Origin: Thermodesulfobacteriota bacterium | GTDB lineage: Bacteria > Desulfobacterota > Thermodesulfobacteria > Thermodesulfobacteriales > Thermodesulfobacteriaceae | Direction of reading: 5' to 3' | Length of the DNA: 57,999 nt | NCBI GenBank assembly: GCA_030550555.1 | Contig: JAUQPD010000046.1 | Coordinates: 1 to 57,999 of the forward strand | Shown: positions 8,125 to 16,930 of the stretch, one piece after another | How the letters are laid out: every line of letters starts with the position of its first letter | Numbering within the stretch: position 1 is the stretch's first letter | Program-made: the position numbers and the translations under genes | The notes under the pieces: generated by a model | What the model was told of the DNA's origin: nothing | Seen by the model: the letters and a program-made list of their open reading frames with translations, nothing else | The model's database searches: none

Positions 8125-9300
8125 GTGACTTTTAAACTTAAAGAAACTCCTGAAGATTTCATCGTCTCTGAAGTCATCTCTCTAAGTCCTTCTGATAAGG
8201 GAGATTATTCTCTCTATTCGCTCAAAAAGCGAGACCTCTCAACTTGGGATGCCCTTGGGATCATAGCTAAAAAATGGCACATACCTCTAAAATATTTTGG
8301 CTATGGCGGATTAAAAGACAAAAGGTCCTTAAGTTTTCAATACATAACCATTAAAAATGGACCTAAAAAAGATCTCAAAGAGAAAAATTTTGAACTGACC
8401 TACCTTGGAAAGACCTCAAGACCTCTCGATAAAAAGGATCTCCTTGGAAATCACTTTGAAATTACTGTTAGGGAAGTAACCGTCAGTAAGGAAACTATTG
8501 AAAAGAATAAAGAGGAAATCGCTAAATATGGTATTCCAAACTATTTTGACGATCAAAGATTTGGCTCAGTTGGAGAGGAAGGAGAATTTGCAGTAAAGGA
8601 GATCATAAAAGGAAACTATGAAAGGGCACTTTATCTCCTATTAACTCAAAGTAGCTATGAAGACATTTCAAAGGCTAGAGCCTTAATGGATTGTTTAAAG
8701 AGCAACTGGAGAAACTTCGGTGAATGTGTAAAATTTGCCAAAATAAGCTGGATCAAAAATTTACTTGAATTTCTCGCAACCCACAGACCTTCTCAGAGAA
8801 CCTTCAAAAGAGCTCTACACCTCGTTGATAAAGAGTATCTTTTTTTTCTTGGAAATGTTTATCAAAGTTATCTTTGGAATGAAGTATTAAAAAAAACCCT
8901 TGAATACCTGAATCTTGCCCATTTCTCTATCTCATCAGTTGTTGGTGAACTCTACTTCTATATAGAGATTCCCTCAAAGGAAATAGGAGATTTTCTAAGG
9001 ACTCTTCGTATTCCCTTCCCCTCACCTAAGGTAATTTTGGAAAATTTTGCCCTCCTGCCCTTGAAAGATATCTATCTTGAGGTCATAAAAAGAGAAGGTA
9101 TAGAAGAGCTAAAAAAGCTTAGAACCTTTATAAAGGGGCTTATTTTCAAAACCTATCCCAGACCAGCAATCTGCTTTCCAGAGCATCTTAAACTTGAGTT
9201 TCTCGACCAGCAGACAGTTAAGGTAAAGTTCTTCTTAGAGAAAGGTAGTTATGCAACCCTTGTAATTAAGAGGCTCTTTTATGCTGATAAGGATTCCTAA
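8125..9300 (+). CDS. truD: tRNA pseudouridine(13) synthase TruD
   Basis: TruD converts uridine 13 of tRNA-Glu to pseudouridine. The catalytic aspartate is Asp65 in YGGLKDKRS, and NYFDDQRFGS (about 144-153) is the second signature. The TRUD insertion domain occupies the middle of the protein. A GTG codon at 8125 gives the usual FKLKETPEDFIV beginning; no ATG is available and no clear ribosome binding site is seen. The N-terminus resembles archaeal and deep-branching bacterial homologues. The end overlaps the next gene by 20 bases. Confidence 0.93.
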   Translation: MTFKLKETPEDFIVSEVISLSPSDKGDYSLYSLKKRDLSTWDALGIIAKKWHIPLKYFGYGGLKDKRSLSFQYITIKNGPKKDLKEKNFELTYLGKTSRPLDKKDLLGNHFEITVREVTVSKETIEKNKEEIAKYGIPNYFDDQRFGSVGEEGEFAVKEIIKGNYERALYLLLTQSSYEDISKARALMDCLKSNWRNFGECVKFAKISWIKNLLEFLATHRPSQRTFKRALHLVDKEYLFFLGNVYQSYLWNEVLKKTLEYLNLAHFSISSVVGELYFYIEIPSKEIGDFLRTLRIPFPSPKVILENFALLPLKDIYLEVIKREGIEELKKLRTFIKGLIFKTYPRPAICFPEHLKLEFLDQQTVKVKFFLEKGSYATLVIKRLFYADKDS

Positions 9301-10252
9301 TTGGCTTGGAGACGCCATAATGGCTACCCCTGTTTTTGAAAATTTATATCCCTTTGAGAGACTAATTCTCTTTGGACCGAGTCTCTTTCTTGAACTTTTT
9401 GAAGACTTACCAAACACCTTTACTATAGCCTTTGAAAGAGGTAATTTACGGGCAAATCTTTCATCCTTGAGGCCCTTTAGAGAGGAAAGGGGACTTCTTC
9501 TTACCAATTCCTTCTCTTCTGCTCTTCTCTTTTTTCTAGCAAGAATTAGAGAAAGAATAGGATACTCAACAGATCTACGCGGTTTTCTTCTTACTAAAAG
9601 GATTAGACCTCCAAAAGAAAAGCTCCACCAAAGAGATAAATATCTCTATCTTCTTGAAAGGCTGGGCTATAGAATTTCCACAAAGGAACTTAAGATACAT
9701 TTGAGTCAAAACAAACTAGAGAGAGCCCATGCTTTTCTGAGAGATATTAAACTTGAGCCTGAGAAAGACAGCCTTGTAGTCTTTGCTCCAGGAGCAAATT
9801 ATGGTCCTGCAAAGAGATGGCCAGAAGGCCACTTCAGAGAACTTGCATCTAAATTGACATCTCAAGGATTTAAAGTGCTAGTTGTAGGGAGTCCGCAGGA
9901 GTTTACTCTTTGTGAAAAAATTAGCGATAACCTGAAAGGAGTCTACAATCTCTGCGGAAAAGTGAGTTTAGGAATCCTTACAGGAATTCTCAAGTTTTCT
10001 AAGGTGTTGATTTCAAATGACTCAGGTCTTATGCATCTTGGCTCAGCCCTGAAGATACCTCAAATAGCCATCTTTGGCTCTACAGATCCCCAGGCGACGG
10101 GACCTCTAAATCCCAAAGCAAGAGTAATCAGAAAGACTTTACCCTGTGCTCCCTGTTTCAAAAGGACCTGTCCTGAGGGACATTATCAATGTTTAACCAC
10201 TATAGATCCAACAGAAGTTTACGAAGAAATTCTTACACTTCTTCAAAAGTAA
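9281..10252 (+). CDS. Family 9 glycosyltransferase (heptosyltransferase II-like)
   Basis: GT9-family enzyme resembling ADP-heptose:LPS heptosyltransferases (WaaF). Visible signatures are the start IRIPNWLGDAIMATPV, the donor-site region FAPGANYGPAKRWP (about 166-179), ISNDSGLMHLGSAL and IFGSTDPQATGP. A Cys-rich stretch near the end (PCAPCFKRTCPEGHYQC) is also common in WaaF. This implies an LPS core with heptose and thus an outer membrane. It starts inside the end of truD and ends convergently with the dehydrogenase gene (10-base overlap). Confidence 0.9.
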   Translation: MLIRIPNWLGDAIMATPVFENLYPFERLILFGPSLFLELFEDLPNTFTIAFERGNLRANLSSLRPFREERGLLLTNSFSSALLFFLARIRERIGYSTDLRGFLLTKRIRPPKEKLHQRDKYLYLLERLGYRISTKELKIHLSQNKLERAHAFLRDIKLEPEKDSLVVFAPGANYGPAKRWPEGHFRELASKLTSQGFKVLVVGSPQEFTLCEKISDNLKGVYNLCGKVSLGILTGILKFSKVLISNDSGLMHLGSALKIPQIAIFGSTDPQATGPLNPKARVIRKTLPCAPCFKRTCPEGHYQCLTTIDPTEVYEEILTLLQK

Positions 10253-11283
10253 CTCTCAAAGTGAATTTTACTTGACCTATATCTAAGATAGTGTTTGAGA
10301 TCTTCAACAATCCAGTCAAAGAGTCGTTCCATGGCTTCTTCAGTAAAATAGGCTATATGGGGGGTGAAAATTACGTTAGGAAATTTAAGGAGATGAAGGG
10401 TGAGAAGGGCTCTTTGCGCAACACCTGGTGGTAACTCCTCTTTCAAGTAAGACAAATCAAGAAGGGCCCTTTCTCCCTCAAACACATCGAGGGCAACTCC
10501 ACCTTGTAATTTGCCATTCTCAAGTGCCCAGATTATAGCAAGGGTATCTACTATCGGACCCCTTGCGGTATTAATTAGCATAGCCTTTTCTTTTACAAAT
10601 TTTATGTTGTCCATATTTATCAGATGATGAGTCTTTCGATAATAAGGAACCATGACTACAATGATATCCGCCTCAGACATCAGGGTCTCAAGGGGAACGT
10701 AATTGATCTCATATTTCTCAATCAATTCAGGCGAATGGTTAATGTCATAGGCAATGACTTTCATACCAATACCATAGCCAATTCTACATACATGACTTCC
10801 GATATTGCCAGTCCCTATTACTCCAAGAGTCTTACCATAGAGATCCATCCCCAGGAGCCCCTCTCGAGTGAAATCAAACCGTTGTATTTTCTCTAGGTTG
10901 CTTCTCATCCTTCTTGCAAGGGCAAAGATAAGGGCAAAAGTGTGTTCAGCAACAGTCACACTGGCATAATAAGGGACATTAGAGACTTGAACTCCCCTTT
11001 TTCGACAACAGAGAAGGTCTATATGATCTAATCCTGTTGTTCTCGTTACTAAATACTTCAAATTTGGCAGTTGACTGATTACTTCTTCAGTTACAAGAGA
11101 ATTTAAGTAGATAACGGCAATACTTGTTTCTGCAAATCTAGATACTGTCTCTTCTCTCAATGGTAAAGGCGTAAACTCAATTTCTACATCGGGAAAATCT
11201 GAAAAAATTTTTTTCTCAATAAGTCTGATAAATCTTTCTTTTTCCCAATCTCTTGCCTCAAAGAAGACAATCTTCTCCGACAT
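10243..11283 (-). CDS. D-2-hydroxyacid dehydrogenase (D-lactate dehydrogenase-like)
   Basis: NAD-dependent D-isomer-specific 2-hydroxyacid dehydrogenase. The Rossmann motif is GTGNIGSH (157-164). The catalytic set is Arg241 (NTARGPIVD), Glu270 (ALDVFEGE) and His309 (FTPHIAY). Length (346) and the YGIGMKVIAYD region suit the D-lactate dehydrogenase branch, but the exact substrate (lactate, glycerate or a larger 2-oxoacid) is not determinable. It is preceded by an ABC-type solute-binding protein gene on the opposite side of a short gap, same strand. Confidence 0.9.
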   Translation of the reverse strand: MSEKIVFFEARDWEKERFIRLIEKKIFSDFPDVEIEFTPLPLREETVSRFAETSIAVIYLNSLVTEEVISQLPNLKYLVTRTTGLDHIDLLCCRKRGVQVSNVPYYASVTVAEHTFALIFALARRMRSNLEKIQRFDFTREGLLGMDLYGKTLGVIGTGNIGSHVCRIGYGIGMKVIAYDINHSPELIEKYEINYVPLETLMSEADIIVVMVPYYRKTHHLINMDNIKFVKEKAMLINTARGPIVDTLAIIWALENGKLQGGVALDVFEGERALLDLSYLKEELPPGVAQRALLTLHLLKFPNVIFTPHIAYFTEEAMERLFDWIVEDLKHYLRYRSSKIHFESYF

Positions 11284-11294
11284 ACTTCACCTCA

Positions 11295-12920
11295 CTAAGG
11301 AAGTATATACTTTTGTTCCCCTTTGGGAACCCACCATCTCTCAATATTATAGCTTATACCCAGGGCAGTTGGCCTTATCCCTCTAAAACGCTTATGAATA
11401 GCTTCGAGACTCATTGGAATATAGAGAAAAGTATAAGGCTGATCTTCGGCCAAGATTTCCTGAAGACGAAAATAGATCCTCTTTCTCTTTTCTCTATCAA
11501 GTGTATATCTACCCTCCTCCAAAAGCCGATCGACTTCAGGATTTTCATATCCGATAAAATTAAGACCTGGAGATTTTGTTTTCGAAGAATGAAAGATGTC
11601 ATACAGATCTGGATCTGGCCCAGTTGTCCAGCCAAGGATTACTGCCTGAAACCGTCTCTTGTCTATAAATTGATGGATAAGGGTGGTCCACTCAAGTACT
11701 CTAATGTTCACTTTTATCCCTAATTTTGCCAAATCCTGTTGGATTATTTGTCCCGCAAGGAGTCTAGCAAGATTCCCCTGATTGGTAAGAATTGTAAATT
11801 CAAAAGGTTTGCCATCCTTTCTCAAGATTCCATCTTTTCCTCTCTCAAATCCAGCTTCTTTTAACAACTTTAAAGCCTTTTCGGGATCATAGTTACAGGT
11901 CCTCTCAATCTCAGGATTATAAAACCAGGCATCTGGTTTATAGGGTCCATAAGCTGGTATTCCTTGCCCTAACAATGCCCCTGCAACGATTTTTTTCTTA
12001 TCTATGGCATGGCAAAGGGCCTGTCTCACCCTCTTGTCCTTGAAAAGAGGATCACGTAAGTTGTAACCCAAATAGGTGTAAGAAAAAGCAAGATACCGAT
12101 AAATTTGAAAATCTTTCAAAAGCTCACGTTCCCGTTGAATCTTAAGATATTGAAGTGGATTAAGAGAGACCCAATCGAGATTGGAGGAGCGTAATTCCAT
12201 AAAAAGAGTTGAAGGATCAGGTATAATTCTAAATATGATCCTATCCAAATAGGCCCTTCCCTCCGAATAAAGAGGATTATACTCAAGAATGATTCTATTT
12301 TGAGTCACCCACTTTGAAAGTTTAAAGGGTCCATTACCTAGAGGTTTTCTACCAAACTGAGTTCTCAGATAATTGAGGTCCTTATCTGCAAGTATATGTC
12401 TTGGAAGTACAACCAAATTACCCCAGGAGGGGAGAGCAAGGGCAAAGGGTCTCTTATAAGTGACTTTAAAGGTGTAAGGATCCAGGACCTTAAACTCCTT
12501 GACCTCAAGAAAATCACTTGCATAACTTGAAGGCACCTGGGGATTAGTTATCAATCTAAAACCAAACTCAACATCGTATGCTGTAACCTCGACTCCGTCC
12601 TCCCACTTCACTCCTCTTTTGAGATAAAAGGTAATTTCGCGCTGATCTGATGAAATTTCGTAACGCTCAGCAAGGTCACCAATAATACTGAGATCTGGAG
12701 CATATTCCACAACCCCTCTAAATATAAGTCTCGCAACGTTATGACTCATAGCATCCGTTGCCAGCATAGGCACAAGAAGACTTGCATCAGCAATTGCACC
12801 TACTATTAGAGTATCCCCTGTATTAGGACTCTCCTCTCTATCCTTAGCCTTAACATGACCATTCTCTGACCCAATGAGTATTGAGAGAGCAAACAAAGAT
12901 AAAAGAAAAACCTTCAGCAT
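11295..12920 (-). CDS. Family 5 ABC-type extracellular solute-binding protein
   Basis: Periplasmic peptide/opine/nickel-type substrate-binding protein (SBP_bac_5). The ATG at 12920 gives a clean signal peptide (about 25 residues) and has a GAGG ribosome binding site, so the longer frame upstream is not used. Signatures include PDLSIIGDLAERYEIS, the VKWEDGVEVTAYDVEF region and FKDKRVRQALCHAIDKKKI. No permease or ATPase genes are adjacent, so it probably serves a transporter encoded elsewhere. Confidence 0.92.
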   Translation of the reverse strand: MLKVFLLSLFALSILIGSENGHVKAKDREESPNTGDTLIVGAIADASLLVPMLATDAMSHNVARLIFRGVVEYAPDLSIIGDLAERYEISSDQREITFYLKRGVKWEDGVEVTAYDVEFGFRLITNPQVPSSYASDFLEVKEFKVLDPYTFKVTYKRPFALALPSWGNLVVLPRHILADKDLNYLRTQFGRKPLGNGPFKLSKWVTQNRIILEYNPLYSEGRAYLDRIIFRIIPDPSTLFMELRSSNLDWVSLNPLQYLKIQRERELLKDFQIYRYLAFSYTYLGYNLRDPLFKDKRVRQALCHAIDKKKIVAGALLGQGIPAYGPYKPDAWFYNPEIERTCNYDPEKALKLLKEAGFERGKDGILRKDGKPFEFTILTNQGNLARLLAGQIIQQDLAKLGIKVNIRVLEWTTLIHQFIDKRRFQAVILGWTTGPDPDLYDIFHSSKTKSPGLNFIGYENPEVDRLLEEGRYTLDREKRKRIYFRLQEILAEDQPYTFLYIPMSLEAIHKRFRGIRPTALGISYNIERWWVPKGEQKYILP

Positions 12921-12930
12921 CCCAATTCCT

Positions 12931-13506
12931 CTATTCTGCAAGTTCAATCTTAAACAGTGGTGTGTATTTCGGTCCTTGAGATGAGAGCTCACTTTTGAAG
13001 AGAATTATCTCGTTTACCTTAAATTTCATACCTTTCAGATCCCTTGCAACCTCGGCAATTCTTTTTACGAACACCTCAAACTCCTCTTCATCTTCAAGCT
13101 CCTTAATTCTAAGGAAAGTGATGTGGGGATGATAGTCCTCCTTTTCATTTATAATTTTATGTTGTTTGAGGATTCTCTGAAGCGTTTCTGCAAGCCTCTG
13201 CAGGACCTCTGAACCCTTTTCCACTCCAAGCCACATGACCCGAGGTTTTCCCCTTTCAGGAAATCTCCCTACCTCACCAACTTCTAACTCAAATTTCTTA
13301 AACTCTTTGGCTACCTCACGACAGATCTCTTCAATTTTCTTGATCTGATTTTCACTGATATTCCCCAAGAACTTGAGGGTTATATGGAAATTCTCTTCCT
13401 TAACCCACTTAAATTTTCCTTTAGGAAAAGAATTCAATTTACTGAGCTTAGAGAGCTCTTTCTTTAAAGTCTCTGGCAAATCTATAGCTAGAAAGGCCCT
13501 TACCAT
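12931..13506 (-). CDS. thpR: RNA 2',3'-cyclic phosphodiesterase ThpR
   Basis: 2H-family phosphoesterase acting on 2',3'-cyclic RNA ends. Both catalytic HxTx motifs are visible: HITLKF near residue 41 and HITFLR near residue 129. The ATG at 13506 gives the usual MVRAFLAIDLP start and has GGAGG 8 bases upstream; this start lies inside cinA (59-base overlap). It is 10 bases before the solute-binding protein start. Confidence 0.93.
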   Translation of the reverse strand: MVRAFLAIDLPETLKKELSKLSKLNSFPKGKFKWVKEENFHITLKFLGNISENQIKKIEEICREVAKEFKKFELEVGEVGRFPERGKPRVMWLGVEKGSEVLQRLAETLQRILKQHKIINEKEDYHPHITFLRIKELEDEEEFEVFVKRIAEVARDLKGMKFKVNEIILFKSELSSQGPKYTPLFKIELAE

Positions 13507-14731
13507 ATGTAATATACCTCCTAAGCATATCAAGGGCGGTATAGCTTATCATCCTTTGAATAGTCTCTCTATCCCCTTGGAATTGGAAGCGAACCGAATA
13601 GACTTCCCTCGGGGTGGCAAGTCCTATGAAAGCAGTCCCAACTGGAGTCTCCTCTGTTCCTCCTGCTGGGCCTGCAATTCCAGTTGTGGATAGAGCAAAG
13701 GTTGTGCCTGCCAAAAGTTTTGCCCTTATAGCCATCTCCTGAGCAGTCTCATGACTATAGACCCCCTTCTCTCTAAGAACTTTCTCTGAAATTCCCAAAG
13801 TTTTCTCCTTGCTCCTTAATGAGTAGGTTACAAAGCCCTGCTCAAAGTATTCAGAACTCCCTGGCACCGAAGTTATCAAGGCGGAGAGAAGCCCACCTGA
13901 GCAAGATTCCGCAACCGTAAGATTCATGCTATTTCCCTTCAAAAGTTGGCCTACAACAATTGGTAAACCCTCTTCACTCTCACTTATAATATTTAAGAAA
14001 AATCTCCCCTTAATTTCGTTATAGAGCTCTTCAACATCCTCCCTATTTCCGACAATTATGAGTTTCACTTCAGGCATAAGTGGATAGTAACCAATTTTGA
14101 GATTATTTCTTAAATTTAGCTTTAGATTCTTAATAAAGGAATTGAGATCGGTCTCATTTATGTCAAAGAAGAGTAGACTTTTGAGGTGGACACCTTCCAT
14201 TGAATCGCTACGTGTTGAAGTTCTTTGACTTATACAGAGTTCGGGAAGAACCCGTTCTTGGAGGAGCTCCCTAAATTGAGAGGGAACTCCAGGTAGAAAG
14301 AAAAGTTTTTTGCCCCTGTAGTGTAGATAGAATCCCACAAATTTAGAATCCTTGGCAAGGGTTATCGCACCCTCAGGGACAAGAGCCATTCTTTTGGCCA
14401 TTTCCATTGTTTGTTGATATTCCTGGGATCTTAAAATGGCATTGAGAAGCCCCTCATCGATCCGAAGAGGGAGACCAAAAGCCTTTGAAACTGCCTCAGT
14501 TGTCACGTCATCTTCTGTTGGTCCTAGTCCACCAGAGGCAATCACAAAATCATACTCTTCAACAAGCCTCCTCAGAGTAGAGACAATTTTTTCTTCCTTA
14601 TCAGGAATGGTCACTATTTCCTCTGGTAAGAAGCCAAATGAAGCAAGAACTCTCCCAGCAAACTCTGCATTAGTGTTAACAATTCTTCCTGAAATCAGTT
14701 CATCACCAATGAATAAAAGAGCACCTCTCAT
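13448..14731 (-). CDS. cinA: CinA, competence/damage-inducible protein (NMN amidohydrolase)
   Basis: Two-domain CinA. The N-terminal MoaB-like domain (about 1-170) has GDELISGRIVNTNA and ASGGLGPTEDDVT; in the family it is an ADP-ribose pyrophosphatase. The C-terminal PncC domain (about 265-420) has the nucleophile region VAESCSGGLLSALIT and GPAGGTEETPVGT, and deamidates nicotinamide mononucleotide. Length 427 is standard. It starts in the 4-base overlap with the pgpA stop. Confidence 0.95.
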   Translation of the reverse strand: MRGALLFIGDELISGRIVNTNAEFAGRVLASFGFLPEEIVTIPDKEEKIVSTLRRLVEEYDFVIASGGLGPTEDDVTTEAVSKAFGLPLRIDEGLLNAILRSQEYQQTMEMAKRMALVPEGAITLAKDSKFVGFYLHYRGKKLFFLPGVPSQFRELLQERVLPELCISQRTSTRSDSMEGVHLKSLLFFDINETDLNSFIKNLKLNLRNNLKIGYYPLMPEVKLIIVGNREDVEELYNEIKGRFFLNIISESEEGLPIVVGQLLKGNSMNLTVAESCSGGLLSALITSVPGSSEYFEQGFVTYSLRSKEKTLGISEKVLREKGVYSHETAQEMAIRAKLLAGTTFALSTTGIAGPAGGTEETPVGTAFIGLATPREVYSVRFQFQGDRETIQRMISYTALDMLRRYITYGKGLSSYRFARDFKERAL

Positions 14732-15213
14732 AGGATCTCCATAAGCAATATTACGACCAGATTTGTGATAATTCCCGCAAAAAGATCGTCAAACATAATT
14801 CCCCAGCCACCTCTTAGTGCTTCAATTTTTCTCATCGGAAAAGGTTTTGCTATATCTATAATTCTAAATACGATGAATACGAGAGTCAATTCTAAAAGTG
14901 TTGTCTTTCCCAGAACTGCAAGATAGGCCCCTGCTATTTCATCAACTATAACCTCATCGGGATCTTTTTCACCTTTGAGATCTGAGATTCTACCAGAGGA
15001 GACAACACCAAGAAAAGTTATACATAGAAGTAAAAGACCATGAAAAAGGGGATGGAAATTCATGAAAAGGGCGTAGAGCAGAATCCCTTGAAGAGCTCCA
15101 TAAGTCCCTGGACAAGGCGGAATATAACCAACATATAAACCTGTTGCAATGAGTCTATAAAATCCATCTAATCTATAGTGGAGATTTCTCAATCTCCTTT
15201 TCAAATTCTTCAT
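14728..15213 (-). CDS. pgpA: Phosphatidylglycerophosphatase A
   Basis: Membrane enzyme that dephosphorylates phosphatidylglycerol phosphate. Typical features are the N-terminal TGLYVGYIPPCPGTYGAL, the DPDEVIVDEIAGAYLA motif with catalytic acidic residues, FRIIDIAKPFP and GWGIMFDDLFAG. Three to four membrane helices are seen. The ATG at 15213 is used here; a TTG three codons earlier is an alternative. Both overlap the end of the lipoprotein gene by about 40 bases. Confidence 0.93.
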   Translation of the reverse strand: MKNLKRRLRNLHYRLDGFYRLIATGLYVGYIPPCPGTYGALQGILLYALFMNFHPLFHGLLLLCITFLGVVSSGRISDLKGEKDPDEVIVDEIAGAYLAVLGKTTLLELTLVFIVFRIIDIAKPFPMRKIEALRGGWGIMFDDLFAGIITNLVVILLMEIL

Positions 15214-15766
15214 ATTTTCCAAGCTCGATAAGATTTCTAAGCTTCCACAGATAGATCCTTACCCTTAATCTTTCCTCATCCCTCTTTGGTAATCTTGCAA
15301 GTAGCTCTTCCTCTCGCCTTTTATAGAGTGCTAGGGCCCTTTCTTTTTTAGCCCTCTCCTCTTCTTCAATTCTCTTTAAGAGCCTCTCCGCATCCCTTTG
15401 CACATTTTCTAACTTTTTCTCAGCTCTTCTGTATAGTTTTCGTTGATAATCCCTATTTGCCTCCTCCCACTTCCTTAGAATCATTTCATATTCATCAGGA
15501 TATACACTTTGTGCTCGTGATAATTTCAATTGTGAAATCTTTTCCTCCGTTGACCTATGAAGCTCTTTTGGTGGAGGAGGCAATTTGACCCAACGTCTGA
15601 CCAAGGGAATAGAAGAGAGATATACTTTAACTGTTTCAACTATATCCTCTTTGAGTGATGATGCCTTAGTCTTTGCCTTCTCCCAGGGCCCACAGGAGCT
15701 GATAGTTATTGATATCAATAGGAACAAAGCTATAAAATTGAGCCTACCTAATTTCTGAAGATCCAT
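15173..15766 (-). CDS. Coiled-coil lipoprotein of unknown function
   Basis: A 197-residue protein with a lipoprotein signal: hydrophobic stretch from residue 10 and lipobox ITISSC with Cys at about 25. The mature part is highly charged and helical (Lys, Arg and Glu rich from about 70 to 190), suggesting a long coiled coil, with a Pro-rich PPPPKELH turn before it. I do not recognise a family. It overlaps the WecA/MraY-like gene by 19 bases and pgpA by about 40, so it is part of an envelope-lipid gene group. Confidence 0.75.
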   Translation of the reverse strand: MDLQKLGRLNFIALFLLISITISSCGPWEKAKTKASSLKEDIVETVKVYLSSIPLVRRWVKLPPPPKELHRSTEEKISQLKLSRAQSVYPDEYEMILRKWEEANRDYQRKLYRRAEKKLENVQRDAERLLKRIEEEERAKKERALALYKRREEELLARLPKRDEERLRVRIYLWKLRNLIELGKYEEFEKEIEKSPL

Positions 15767-16824
15767 CCTGGCATAAGGACTTTCCAGTAAAGATAAAGAT
15801 AAATGATAACAAAGATGAGGGAAAGAACCATAAGAATTGAGGTATTATTCCAGAAGATGAGCGCAGGTCCCACCCCTAAGAGACAGAGAAGCCAGAGGAA
15901 GGGAGAAGTTGCGGAATTCCTCTTTACCTTATCTGCATCTGGTCCAAGAAGCCACTTTGTCAATCTGAGATATACGAGCATATGTAAATGAAGCCCATCT
16001 GGTAGAAAAGGAGATATCCCTCTGAGGAACTTTTTCCTATAAATTGAAAATAGTGTCTCAAAAATGGGATAAACACAAGCAAGAAAGGGGAACCAGGGTG
16101 ATACCTCCTGATGACTAAAAACAAGAAGGACCGATATGAGACCAATGACAAGACCAGTAAGGTAGGCTCCACCATCACCCAAAAATATCAACCCATTGGG
16201 ATAGTTTAGGATAAAGAAACCTGCAAGTGCTGAAACATAGGTAATTGAAAGAGTAGCCAAAAAATAGTCCCCAACCTTATAAGATACGTAACCTAAAGCA
16301 AGAATTATAAGCATGGCGACCATACTTGCAAGTCCATTAAATCCATCAATTATATTAATAGCATTGGTTAGCCCAGTCATAGCAAAAACAGTGAAAAAAT
16401 AGGAAACAATTACCGAGGAGAAAATGAAATCTATTGGCAGATCAAGGCGAACAATTCGCGCATCAAGAAGAAAAAAAGCAAGGGTTCCTGAGAGCCAAAC
16501 AAGAAACATTCTTAGATGAGGACTGAGTTTCCCCTTGAGATCCTCTAAAAAACCTGCAACAAAGGCTGGAAAGACGGTAACTGTCACTGCAAGAAAAGAC
16601 CATCTAAAGGATTCACCCTTAATAAGGGCAAGAAGGGTGGCACTAGTTAAAGCTAAGAGTAAGCCAAGGCCTCCAATCCTGGGTGTAGGGCGAGAATGAA
16701 ATTTTTGGGGTCCTTTATGAAGATGATCGGTAATGAGAATATCTCTTTTCCTCCTCGAAAGTAAGATAATTGAAAAGGAAACAAATAGAGAAATAAAAAA
16801 GGCGATAAGGCCATAAAGAATCAT
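15748..16824 (-). CDS. MraY/WecA-type undecaprenyl-phosphate sugar-1-phosphate transferase
   Basis: Polytopic membrane enzyme (about 10-11 helices) that starts lipid-linked glycan synthesis by moving a sugar-1-phosphate onto undecaprenyl phosphate. It shows the RPTPRIGGLG loop (about 47-56), FLEDLKGKLSP, NAINIIDGFNGLAS, FLGDGGAYLTG and a C-terminal HLHMLVYLRL loop. These fit the WecA/TagO branch better than MraY, but the sugar is unknown. It may supply acceptors for surface glycans such as those made by the nearby glycosyltransferases. Confidence 0.9.
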   Translation of the reverse strand: MILYGLIAFFISLFVSFSIILLSRRKRDILITDHLHKGPQKFHSRPTPRIGGLGLLLALTSATLLALIKGESFRWSFLAVTVTVFPAFVAGFLEDLKGKLSPHLRMFLVWLSGTLAFFLLDARIVRLDLPIDFIFSSVIVSYFFTVFAMTGLTNAINIIDGFNGLASMVAMLIILALGYVSYKVGDYFLATLSITYVSALAGFFILNYPNGLIFLGDGGAYLTGLVIGLISVLLVFSHQEVSPWFPFLACVYPIFETLFSIYRKKFLRGISPFLPDGLHLHMLVYLRLTKWLLGPDADKVKRNSATSPFLWLLCLLGVGPALIFWNNTSILMVLSLIFVIIYLYLYWKVLMPGWIFRN

Positions 16825-16908
16825 AGTCAGAGCTATTTTATCAATTATATTATAAAATTCAAAGGGGCTTTGCCTTGTCTAAGGGCTTTCTAAATTGAAA
16901 TTTAACCT

Positions 16909-16914
16909 TATAAT
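16909..16914 (+). promoter_or_regulatory. -10 element (TATAAT) before xseA
   Basis: A perfect TATAAT ends 16 bases before the ATG at 16931, which places transcription start about 10 bases before that ATG. This argues against the longer reading from 16895, whose first codons would overlap the promoter. No good -35 is visible at 17 bases. Confidence 0.4.
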
Positions 16915-16930
16915 TTTAGTTAGCGGTTTT

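Noticed and set aside
12921-12992. Longer N-terminus of the solute-binding protein
   Set aside because: It would add a charged stretch before a clear signal peptide and overlap the thpR gene; the ATG at 12920 has a ribosome binding site.
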